A DNA stretch of 64,000 nt, taken from contig JACQZZ010000003.1 of NCBI GenBank assembly GCA_016213625.1, positions 103,209 to 167,208 on the forward strand, written 5' to 3'. Numbering within the stretch: the stretch's first letter is position 1; the number at the start of each line of letters is the position of its first letter. The notes below the pieces were generated by a model. It saw only the letters and a program-made list of their open reading frames with translations. It did not search any database and was not told the DNA's origin. Below are positions 33,341 to 40,376 of this stretch, one piece after another. The DNA is from Actinomycetota bacterium. Its GTDB lineage: Bacteria > Actinomycetota > Acidimicrobiia > Acidimicrobiales > Ilumatobacteraceae. The translations under genes and the position numbers were made by a program.

Positions 33341-33673
33341 TCGAAGAGGTCTCGTCCCGCCGAACCACCGAGCGCTGAGTAGACATCGCGAACGCGGTCC
33401 TGCGCTGCGGTGCCCATCTGGTCGAATCGGCGGCCGACGGAGCGGTTCGTGCTCGGTGATCGAGCCGACAGCTGTGACCACGCCGCTCCCGATCAGAGCG
33501 ATGAGGAATGGTCCGTCCACGCTGCCGCAATGCTGGATGCACGTCACCTCGATGTCCGCTGCCTCGGCAGCGGATGCCCCGAATCGGTACATCCACCACC
33601 AGCCGAGGTAGGACCCGAGCAGTCCCGCAACGCCAAAGAGGGCAGGCGATACGCCCAACGCCCGAATTCGCAT
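33101..33673 (-). CDS. Possible small membrane protein (C-terminal end uncertain)
   Basis: This frame fills the 410-bp gap between the coupled membrane protein and the ETF fusion. From the ATG at 33673 (GGAG 8 nt upstream) the first 80 residues look real: MRIRALGVSPALFGVAGLLGSYLGWWWMYRF, then a Cys pair in CIQHCGS, then LIALIGSGVVTAVGS, giving two membrane helices. The frame stays open to 33101, but there it is antisense to the plus-strand membrane protein and looks non-coding after about residue 110. Either the true end is disguised by a frameshift or the genes overlap tail to tail. It is divergent from the ETF fusion. Confidence 0.4.
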   Translation of the reverse strand: MRIRALGVSPALFGVAGLLGSYLGWWWMYRFGASAAEAADIEVTCIQHCGSVDGPFLIALIGSGVVTAVGSITEHEPLRRPPIRPDGHRSAGPRSRCLLSARWFGGTRPLRSSLRVREVVVGGDGRLASYGVDRRRRSWRVVATEQQAHRVEDIAGRRAKVVQCQEPSDEGDDGECDADGDPAAIGSLRS

Positions 33674-33752
33674 GGTCGGCTCCGTGCTGACGCTGGCGCT
33701 GTCGTACCTGGCGCAGAGGGCGCACACTGGAATCGGAGGTGAGGTCACCGCC

Positions 33753-35612
33753 ATGCGAGCGATCGTGCTGGTCAAACAGGTCCCGGATCTTCGACTCGGT
33801 GGTGTCGGTGTGCACGCCGACGGCACCATCGATCGTGCCGCAGCGGCGCCGATCACCAATCCTGCCGACCTGCACGCGCTCGAGGCTGCAGTCCAACTCG
33901 CCGACGAGGTGTGGGCGCTCTCGATGGGGCCGCCGAACGCCGAGCAGGCACTGCGCGAGGCCATCACCGCGGGTGCCCACCGCGGGGTGCTCCTCTGCGA
34001 TCGTCTGCTCGCAGGATCCGACACCTGGGCCACCGCCAACGCGCTCGCTGCCGCCATCCGGTGGATGGGTGGAGCCGATCTGGTGTTGTGCGGGATGTCC
34101 GCGCTCGACGGTGAAACCGGTCAGGTCGGGCCGTCGGTGGCCCAACGGTTGGGTTGGTCGCAGGCAACCGGATGCGAATCGCTCACCATCGACGGCATGT
34201 CGCTCGTTGCTCGGCGCATCGTCGAAGGCGGCTTCGAACGGCTGCGCCTTCCACTGCCCGTGGTCGCCTCCGTGAGCGAGACGGGCTACGCGCCTCGGTA
34301 CCCGTCGTTGCCGGCGCGCCGTCGGGGAGCCGCCGCGACCATCGAACACGTCACTGCCGCCGACGTGGGTCTTGGGCCCGCCGATGTCGGCCTCGCCGCG
34401 TCGCCCACCAAGGTCGCGAAGATGACGCCCGTGCCGTGGCCCGATCGGCACTGCCAGTTCCTCGGTGACGAGTTCGGATACGACCAGTTGCTCGACGCGT
34501 TGATCGAGCGCGGCGCGTTCGCCGACGACGGTGTCGTGCCCGAGGATGAATCCGCCCCGGCCGACCCCTCGCAGCTCGACAGCCCGACACACGATGGTGA
34601 CGCCAGCGTGTGGGTGGTGTGCCAGGCGGTCGGCAGCAGCCTCGACCGGGCGTCGCGTGAACTGCTGTCGAAGGCCACCGACCTCGCGCCACAGCTCGGC
34701 GGTGGGGTGGGCGCGCTGGTGCTCACCGGTTCGTCGACCGGAGTGGTCGACGAGGCCTGCCGTCATGGCGCCGACGTGGTGTACCTCGCCGAGCACCCGT
34801 CGTTGACGGACTACCTCACTGAGCCGTACGCGCGAGTCGTTGCCGACGCAGCCCGCGTGCATCGACCGGAGGCGATGCTGTTCGCCGCCACCACCGTCGG
34901 TCGCGACCTGGCCCCTCGTGTCGCCTCGATGCTGGGCACCGGCTTGGCGGCCGACTGCACCGATCTCTACGTCGACACCTGGACTCGACTCGATGTGGCC
35001 CATGAAGGGCTGTTGCACATGGTGCGCCCGGCGATGGCCGGGGGCGTGCTCGCCACCTGCCTGTGCCCCGAGGCGCGGCCGCAGATGGCGACGGTGCGAC
35101 CCGGGGTGTTCGCCGTACGAGCGCTGCCGCGGCGACCTCGCGTGGTGCCCATCGACGTGACACTGATGCCTGACGACGAACGTGTGGAACTCCTCGAGCG
35201 TCGCATCAGCCCCGCCGACGTCGACCTGCGCGATGCCGATGTGGTGATCGCCGGTGGCGCCGGTTGCGACGTCGCCAGTTGGCACCTCGTCGAAGACCTC
35301 GCCCGTGTGATCGGCGGTCGGGTAGCTGCATCGCGCGGGGCAGTCGAGGCCGGACTCGCCGAACGCGCACTCCAAGTCGGGCAGACGGGGGCCACGATCC
35401 GACCGCGGCTCTACGTCGCCTGTGGCATCTCCGGCGCCCTGCAGCACGCCGTGGGCATGCAGGATTCGGGCACCATCGTCGCCGTCAACCACGACCCCGA
35501 CGCAGTGGTGTTCCGGCTGGCCCACTTCGGCATCGTCGCCGACGCTCGAGAGGCGATCCCACAGCTGATCGCCGCGTTCGAACGACACCATCGCACGGGA
35601 ACGATGCCGTGA
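33753..35612 (+). CDS. Electron transfer flavoprotein, EtfB-EtfA fusion
   Basis: A 619-residue single-chain ETF. Residues 1-250 are the beta part (MRAIVLVKQVPD; TNPADLHALEAAVQLA; LLCDRLLAGSDTWATANALAAAI; CGMSALDGETGQVGP). Residues about 300-619 are the alpha part, ending in the FAD-binding LYVACGISGALQHAVGMQDSGTIVAVNHDPDAVVFRLAHFGIVAD. The D83-R-L-L-A-G-S-D-T91 loop resembles the extra FAD site of Fix/bifurcating-type EtfB rather than the AMP site of housekeeping ETF; that is inference from memory of the motifs. The ATG at 33753 follows GGAGGTGAGG. It may receive electrons from dehydrogenases and deliver them to the membrane complex encoded next door, since no ETF:quinone oxidoreductase gene is nearby. 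Confidence 0.92.
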   Translation: MRAIVLVKQVPDLRLGGVGVHADGTIDRAAAAPITNPADLHALEAAVQLADEVWALSMGPPNAEQALREAITAGAHRGVLLCDRLLAGSDTWATANALAAAIRWMGGADLVLCGMSALDGETGQVGPSVAQRLGWSQATGCESLTIDGMSLVARRIVEGGFERLRLPLPVVASVSETGYAPRYPSLPARRRGAAATIEHVTAADVGLGPADVGLAASPTKVAKMTPVPWPDRHCQFLGDEFGYDQLLDALIERGAFADDGVVPEDESAPADPSQLDSPTHDGDASVWVVCQAVGSSLDRASRELLSKATDLAPQLGGGVGALVLTGSSTGVVDEACRHGADVVYLAEHPSLTDYLTEPYARVVADAARVHRPEAMLFAATTVGRDLAPRVASMLGTGLAADCTDLYVDTWTRLDVAHEGLLHMVRPAMAGGVLATCLCPEARPQMATVRPGVFAVRALPRRPRVVPIDVTLMPDDERVELLERRISPADVDLRDADVVIAGGAGCDVASWHLVEDLARVIGGRVAASRGAVEAGLAERALQVGQTGATIRPRLYVACGISGALQHAVGMQDSGTIVAVNHDPDAVVFRLAHFGIVADAREAIPQLIAAFERHHRTGTMP

Positions 35613-35647
35613 CGAGCTCTCGGCCTGCCTCTGGCCGCATCGCCCGG

Positions 35648-38536
35648 TCAGGCCGATTCGGCAAGCGTGAGCCGCCGGGCGATCTCTCCGCGAGAGGACA
35701 CGCCGAGCTTGTTGAAGATGTTGCGGATATGGGTCTCGACCGTCTTCAAGCTCAGGAACAACTCGTTCGCGATGTCGCGGTTGGTCGCGTGAGCCCGGAT
35801 CAGCTGGGCGACCTCGAGCTCCCGGCCGGTCAACGATTCGAGCCCACCGGCACTCGCGACGCCTCGGCGTGTCCTGCGATGCACCGTCTGGCCGAGTCGA
35901 CGAAGATCGGCATCGATCCGGTCGCGGTGCCGGATCGTCCCGAGCTCGTCGGACATCTCGGATGCGATCGACAGCTCGCGCACTGCGCCATCGAGGTCGC
36001 CGACTGCTTCGAGGGCATGACCGAGCAGTTCCCTGCTCCAGGCCACGTACACGGGGGACTCCATCGTCTCGGAGTGTTCGACGGCGGACCGCAGCAACTC
36101 GACCGCGCGGGCGGGATCACCGGTCGCCAGCGCGTGTGCTGCCTCCGATCGATCGGCCGTGGCCACCGCGAGGTCGACCGGCATCGATGTCGCGAGCGCT
36201 CGCGTTCGTTCGACGGCTGCTCTGGCGGCTTCGACCTCGCCGAGTGCGAGATGGCACCTGACCGCGATCTCCAGCCAGACGCCTCTCCACGCGCCGCCGA
36301 CGAGGCTCAGCTCCGGACCTCCCGAGAATCCGTAGAGGAGCTCGATCGCTTCGGCCGGCCGGCCGCTGGCCTCGAGAGCGCTCGCCCGGGCCGCGGCGGA
36401 GAGTCCGCGAATCATGCCCTCGGCGAGGGGTTCTGCCAGCCTCCAACTCTCCTCACTGATCGCTAGTGCCTGCTCCACGTTGCCGATGGTTAGCTCCGGG
36501 AGTGATCGGTTGAACAGCAGCCACGCCAGGACGGCATCGTTGCCGGTGGGTCGCGCGGCCTCGATTGCGTCGTCGAAGATCTCGATCGCGGCATCGACCT
36601 TTCCGATCATCCATGCCGCCGTCCCGGCGACGGGCGTGAGCATCGGCATCAGGTGCGTCTGGCCGGTCCGCCGGGCGATCGTCAAACCCTGGGTCGCATG
36701 TGCGTACGCATCAGGGTAGAGGTCGAGGTACAACTCGGCGCTCGCGAGCGCTCTCAGGGTGTCGAGGAGCGGTGCCAGCTGAACGTCCTCGAGGCCGTCG
36801 AATCGGGGCGCGAGCTCTGCGTGCAGTTCGCGGGCACCCTGGATGTGGCCGGCGAACGCCGTGCCGGCGAGTCGGGCCGTGCGGGCGGCGACGATCAACG
36901 ACACATCGTCGAGGTGCTCGGCCACACGGACGGCCTCGTCGGCCCACTTGAAGGTGTCGTCGTACGTCCCGAGGTAGAACGCGTTCGCCGACCTGGCGAT
37001 CGCGATCCGCGCCGCCTCGGGCGAGTTCCGGTCCGGGATCCGTTCGTACGCCGCCCGCAGGGTGTTCGCCGCGACCTCCGGTTGGCCCAGGAGGCGCTCA
37101 CCTTCGGATGCCGCGATCGACACGTTCGTCAGAGCGCGGATGTCGTCGGGAGGAACGATCGACAGACTTCGGCGCAGCGCCTCGAGACCACTTCCGAGGT
37201 CGCCTGCGGCAGCATGAGCGTTCGCGAGATGACCGAGCAGGACGATTCTGGCTCGTGGCGGCGCCGAGGCGGGGACCAGCGACAGCGCGGTGGTCAGCCA
37301 GCGGATGGCGCTCGCGGGAGCGCTGGCGATCACCGACGCCGCGGCACGCCCGAGCACCTCCACTGCGGCCGTGTCGCCATGCCGCGCGGAGTGCTCGACA
37401 TGGCGTGCGAGTTCGACCGGGTCGGCGCCCCGGGCGCGGAGTTGCTCGGCCACTCGGCGGTGATGAGCGATACGCGTGCCGGGTGGCGTCGCCTGGTAGA
37501 TCGCCGATCGAACCAGGGGGTGTCGGAACTCGAACACTCTCGGCGTGGTCGTCGGCCGCGCGATCCCCTGCAGGCACAACTCGTCGAGGCCGGCGAGCAC
37601 GTCATCCTCGCTCACCGTGCCGGCGCTGATGACGAGATCGAGGTGGAACGGATCCCCGATCACGGCCGCGGCCGTGGCCACCTTCTGCGAGAGCGGTGAC
37701 AGCGCGTCGAGCTCGATTCGAATCGATCGGTGCACCGCGTTCGGGACGTCGTCGACGTCCGCGGCACGATCCGCAACGATGTCGGCGCGAGCGAGCTGGA
37801 GCGCGAAGAACGGGTTGCCCCTGGTGAGGTCGTGCCAGCGATCGATCTCATCGGGCTGGCGCGCTCCGATGAGGCCGGCGAGTGCGTCCCGGTCGAGTGG
37901 TGGGACCTCCACGGTGGTGACGTGGTCCGACGCTTCGATTCCGGCGAGCGGCCGCTGCGACTGCTCGGGGACCGACCCCGTCCGCATTCCGAATGCCACG
38001 AGCACGGCGCCGTCGGGTGGGCGGTGGGCGAGATGGGCCGCCAGTTCGAGCGATGCGGCATCGGCCCACTGGAGGTCGTCGAGCACGAGCAGCACCGGTT
38101 GCCGGGCGGCGAGCCGTTCGAGCAGCTCACCGACCGCTCGGTGGACGCGGAAACGCTCACCCGCGTTGACGGGTACGTCGACGGCCTCTCCCAGTCGTGA
38201 GAGCGACGGGAAGACGGCCGCGAGCGCGCCCAGGCGGTCAGTGGCGAGTCGATCGATGTCGTTCGGGTCGAGCGAACGCAGGTAGCTGTCGACTGCGTCG
38301 ATCACGACCGCGAACGGGACGTCGGATTCGAACTCCGCGGCGCGACCCGTGAGGGTGAGGCAATCGCGAGCGCGTGCATCGCGAGCGAGCTCGTCGAGCA
38401 GTCGGGACTTGCCGATGCCGGCCTCGCCGGACACCAGGAGCAAGCGGCAACGGCCGGTGGTCGAGTGCGCGAGGGCGTCCCGCAGGACCGCGAGCTCGGC
38501 GTCTCGGCCGAGCATCTGCGCTGGCACTCCGACCAT
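35648..38536 (-). CDS. LuxR-family ATPase regulator (LAL type)
   Basis: A 962-residue large ATP-binding regulator. The Walker A motif is GEAGIGKS (37-44), and LLVLDDLQWADAASLELAAHL is the Walker B region. A long TPR-like helical middle (about 400-850) follows, and a C-terminal LuxR helix-turn-helix (LTGRELEVAQLIRAHATNRDIANELFLSLKTVETHIRNIFNKLGVSSRGEIAR). Such proteins are ligand-responsive activators related to MalT. It starts at the ATG at 38536. It is convergent with the ETF fusion (35-bp gap) and upstream of a small protein gene on the same strand. The regulated genes are unknown; the repeated motif near 38.9-39.5 kb is a candidate binding site. Confidence 0.92.
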   Translation of the reverse strand: MVGVPAQMLGRDAELAVLRDALAHSTTGRCRLLLVSGEAGIGKSRLLDELARDARARDCLTLTGRAAEFESDVPFAVVIDAVDSYLRSLDPNDIDRLATDRLGALAAVFPSLSRLGEAVDVPVNAGERFRVHRAVGELLERLAARQPVLLVLDDLQWADAASLELAAHLAHRPPDGAVLVAFGMRTGSVPEQSQRPLAGIEASDHVTTVEVPPLDRDALAGLIGARQPDEIDRWHDLTRGNPFFALQLARADIVADRAADVDDVPNAVHRSIRIELDALSPLSQKVATAAAVIGDPFHLDLVISAGTVSEDDVLAGLDELCLQGIARPTTTPRVFEFRHPLVRSAIYQATPPGTRIAHHRRVAEQLRARGADPVELARHVEHSARHGDTAAVEVLGRAAASVIASAPASAIRWLTTALSLVPASAPPRARIVLLGHLANAHAAAGDLGSGLEALRRSLSIVPPDDIRALTNVSIAASEGERLLGQPEVAANTLRAAYERIPDRNSPEAARIAIARSANAFYLGTYDDTFKWADEAVRVAEHLDDVSLIVAARTARLAGTAFAGHIQGARELHAELAPRFDGLEDVQLAPLLDTLRALASAELYLDLYPDAYAHATQGLTIARRTGQTHLMPMLTPVAGTAAWMIGKVDAAIEIFDDAIEAARPTGNDAVLAWLLFNRSLPELTIGNVEQALAISEESWRLAEPLAEGMIRGLSAAARASALEASGRPAEAIELLYGFSGGPELSLVGGAWRGVWLEIAVRCHLALGEVEAARAAVERTRALATSMPVDLAVATADRSEAAHALATGDPARAVELLRSAVEHSETMESPVYVAWSRELLGHALEAVGDLDGAVRELSIASEMSDELGTIRHRDRIDADLRRLGQTVHRRTRRGVASAGGLESLTGRELEVAQLIRAHATNRDIANELFLSLKTVETHIRNIFNKLGVSSRGEIARRLTLAESA

Positions 38537-38668
38537 CGCGTGCTCCCTGCCCGGCGCCGGTGGGACGCGAAGGCACGTCAACTGTAACGACGCTCCTCGC
38601 CGCACGCCAGGGTGGTTTCCCCGCCGTGGCCGGCATGATCGACCGGTCGTCGAACGAGCACCGACCGT

Positions 38669-38911
38669 TCATGGGATGACGACCGGGCTCACCCGCAAGG
38701 CGAGGGTTCGCGCAGCGACGTAGCCCGGCAGCTGGGCGAGTGCGGCGGCGCTGTCGGGCGCGTCGACGAACCACCAGATCTCGTGTGCGTTGTGTGCGCA
38801 CGTCGACATCGCCGACGTGCCCCGGAGATGGCTCGCGAAGCCGTTCCAGGCGGCGAACGACGCGGCACAATCCGCGGACGAATGGCGGTGGTAGAGCAGG
38901 AAGTGGTTCAT
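38669..38911 (-). CDS. Small conserved-looking protein (dimeric alpha/beta-barrel-like)
   Basis: An 80-residue protein MNHFLLYHRHSSADCAASF...HEIWWFVDAPDSAAALAQLPGYVAARTLALRVSPVVIP. The pattern of a beta strand with His, then a helix, then beta strand WWFV, then helix and beta fits the small dimeric alpha/beta-barrel group, and I recall similar short actinobacterial proteins. No function is assignable. It starts at the ATG at 38911; no strong Shine-Dalgarno is seen. A GGGGT-CCACCC hairpin element lies just upstream. Confidence 0.65.
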   Translation of the reverse strand: MNHFLLYHRHSSADCAASFAAWNGFASHLRGTSAMSTCAHNAHEIWWFVDAPDSAAALAQLPGYVAARTLALRVSPVVIP

Positions 38912-38942
38912 GGAAACGAGCCTGACTCGGGCGGTGCGCGCC

Positions 38943-38965
38943 GACATCGGGGTCCCACCCTGATT
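38943..38965 (+). repeat. Copy 1 of GACATCGGGGT-CACCCTGA motif
   Basis: The sequence GACATCGGGGT, then CC, then CACCCTGATT lies upstream of the 80-residue gene. It continues into a hairpin with GGGTGGAACCCC. Related copies are at 39307-39329 (direct) and 39478-39511 (inverted and expanded). Confidence 0.7.
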
Positions 38966-38992
38966 TCTCGGGTGGAACCCCGACTCGGGGGG

Positions 38993-39184
38993 TTAGCACG
39001 GGGCGAGTTGGCGCGGTCGGAGCCGGCGCGTCGGCGATCGCCACCACCGTGATCGGGCGGGTCGGTCGGATTGCTCAGGTCGAGCGGGTCGAGCCTCGTT
39101 GACGAGGCGGCGCCGCTCGGCGTCGGCGACCCTCTCGCGGACGATCTGGCGGGCGATCACCAGTTGGACATCATGGTGGAACAT
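38993..39184 (-). CDS. Small basic protein, unknown
   Basis: A 63-residue protein with an alpha-helical, charged N-terminal half (MFHHDVQLVIARQIVRERVADAERRRLVNEAR) and an Arg/Pro-rich tail. I recall short actinobacterial proteins with this helix pattern, but no function is known to me. AAGGAG at good spacing before the ATG at 39184 supports it as a real gene. It is transcribed in the same direction as the 80-residue gene and lies between two copies of the GACATCGGGGT motif. Confidence 0.65.
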   Translation of the reverse strand: MFHHDVQLVIARQIVRERVADAERRRLVNEARPARPEQSDRPARSRWWRSPTRRLRPRQLAPC

Positions 39185-39306
39185 CGTGGTACTCCTTCGT
39201 TCGGGCAGTTGGGCTCACCTCCTCGGTCGGGTCGCCGGCTCGACGCTGAGATCGGCGATCGGACTTCGAGGTGACGATCACATCGTGCGGCGCGTGGGGA
39301 TCCGGC

Positions 39307-39329
39307 GACATCGGGGTGGCACCCTGATT
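39307..39329 (+). repeat. Copy 2 of GACATCGGGGT-CACCCTGA motif
   Basis: GACATCGGGGT, then GG, then CACCCTGATT: identical to copy 1 except for the two middle bases, 364 bp away. It lies about 120 bp upstream of the small basic protein start. Confidence 0.7.
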
Positions 39330-39477
39330 CGTGAATCCGGCTCGGCGTGGCGTCACTGACCTGGTGGTTCGTGGAAGTGGATGCGCTCCTGGTCGCGAAG
39401 TCGACGCCATTGGCGTCGCCCGTCGGCTTCCCGGGCCGCCGTGCCGTCGGGGTAGCGCCGTCTCTCGCTCGCAGATC

Positions 39478-39511
39478 TCAGGGTGCGGGTTGGGGGTCGG
39501 ACCCCGATGTC
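39478..39511 (-). repeat. Copy 3 (inverted) of GACATCGGGGT-CACCCTGA motif
   Basis: Read on the minus strand it begins GACATCGGGGTCC and ends CACCCTGA, with about 13 extra bases inserted between the two halves compared with copies 1 and 2. It lies about 95 bp upstream of the ABC ATPase gene. Confidence 0.5.
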
Positions 39512-39603
39512 CCGCGCGGTGAGCGGCGCGCACGATGCGCTTCGTCCGACGCCCCCTCAGTGGCGCCGCTCACACACCACCACTTCACCAGGAGATGATC
39601 CAC

Positions 39604-40374
39604 ATGACTTCACTCACCATCGCATCCGAGATCGGCGTCCCCGGCACCGCGACCGTCGCCGCACGCGTCACCGACGCGGTCAAGACCTACGGCGCTGCCG
39701 ACAACGCGGTGCACGCCCTCGCCGGTGTCTCGGTGCAGTTCGCGACCGGGCGCTTCACCGCCATCATGGGTCCGTCGGGCTCCGGCAAATCGACGCTCCT
39801 GCACTGCGTCGCCGGGCTCGACACGCTCACGTCGGGATCGGCCCACATCGGCGAGACCGACATCGCGAGGCTCGGCGACCGACAGCTCACCGAGCTGCGC
39901 CGTGACCGGGTCGGCTTCATCTTCCAGTCGTTCAACCTCGTCCCGACCTTGACCGCAGAGGAGAACATCGTCCTTCCCGTCAAGCTGGCCGGCCGCAAGG
40001 TCGACCAGGCGTGGTTCGGCCACGTGGTCGACACGGTCGGTCTGGGTCCGCGCCTGAAGCACCGTCCGTCGGAATTGTCGGGCGGGCAGCAGCAACGGGT
40101 TGCGGTCGCGCGGGCACTGGTCGCGCGCCCCCAGATCATCTTCGCCGACGAGCCCACCGGGAACCTCGACTCACACAGTGGCAGCGAGGTGCTGTCGTTC
40201 ATGCGCATCGCCGTCCGCGAGTTCCGGCAGACGATCGTCATGGTCACGCACGACCCGGTCGCCGCCTCGTATGCCGACCGGGCGGTGTTCCTCGCCGACG
40301 GGCGGATCGTCGCCGACATCGACGAACCGACGCCCGACTCCGTCCTCAATCAGATGCGCACGATCGGAGGCTGA
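39604..40374 (+). CDS. ABC transporter ATPase (MacB/LolD-like)
   Basis: A 256-residue ATP-binding protein. Walker A MGPSGSGKST, Q-loop FIFQSFNLVP, signature LSGGQQQRVAVARAL, Walker B IIFADEPTGNLDS and H-loop MVTHDP are all intact. The FNLVPTLTAEENI type is that of MacB/LolD ATPases partnered with FtsX-like permeases. The ATG at 39604 follows AGGAG. The permease starts 2 bp after its stop, so the two form an exporter. An antimicrobial peptide, lipoprotein or cell-wall-stress role is typical of the family but not shown here. Confidence 0.94.
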   Translation: MTSLTIASEIGVPGTATVAARVTDAVKTYGAADNAVHALAGVSVQFATGRFTAIMGPSGSGKSTLLHCVAGLDTLTSGSAHIGETDIARLGDRQLTELRRDRVGFIFQSFNLVPTLTAEENIVLPVKLAGRKVDQAWFGHVVDTVGLGPRLKHRPSELSGGQQQRVAVARALVARPQIIFADEPTGNLDSHSGSEVLSFMRIAVREFRQTIVMVTHDPVAASYADRAVFLADGRIVADIDEPTPDSVLNQMRTIGG

Positions 40375-40376
40375 CG

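Larger units (their letters stand above)
39185..39603. other. 419-bp intergenic region before ABC exporter
   Basis: No gene is supported. It contains copy 2 of the GACATCGGGGT-CACCCTGA motif at 39307-39329 and an inverted, expanded copy at 39478-39511 (TCAGGGTG...ACCCCGATGTC). It presumably holds divergent promoters for the small basic protein and the ABC transporter. AGGAG before 39604 is the ribosome site of the ATPase gene. Confidence 0.55.

Noticed and set aside
33219..35591. 790-residue minus-strand open frame opposite the ETF fusion
   Set aside because: Gly/Arg/His-rich shadow; the plus strand has unmistakable EtfB and EtfA motifs.
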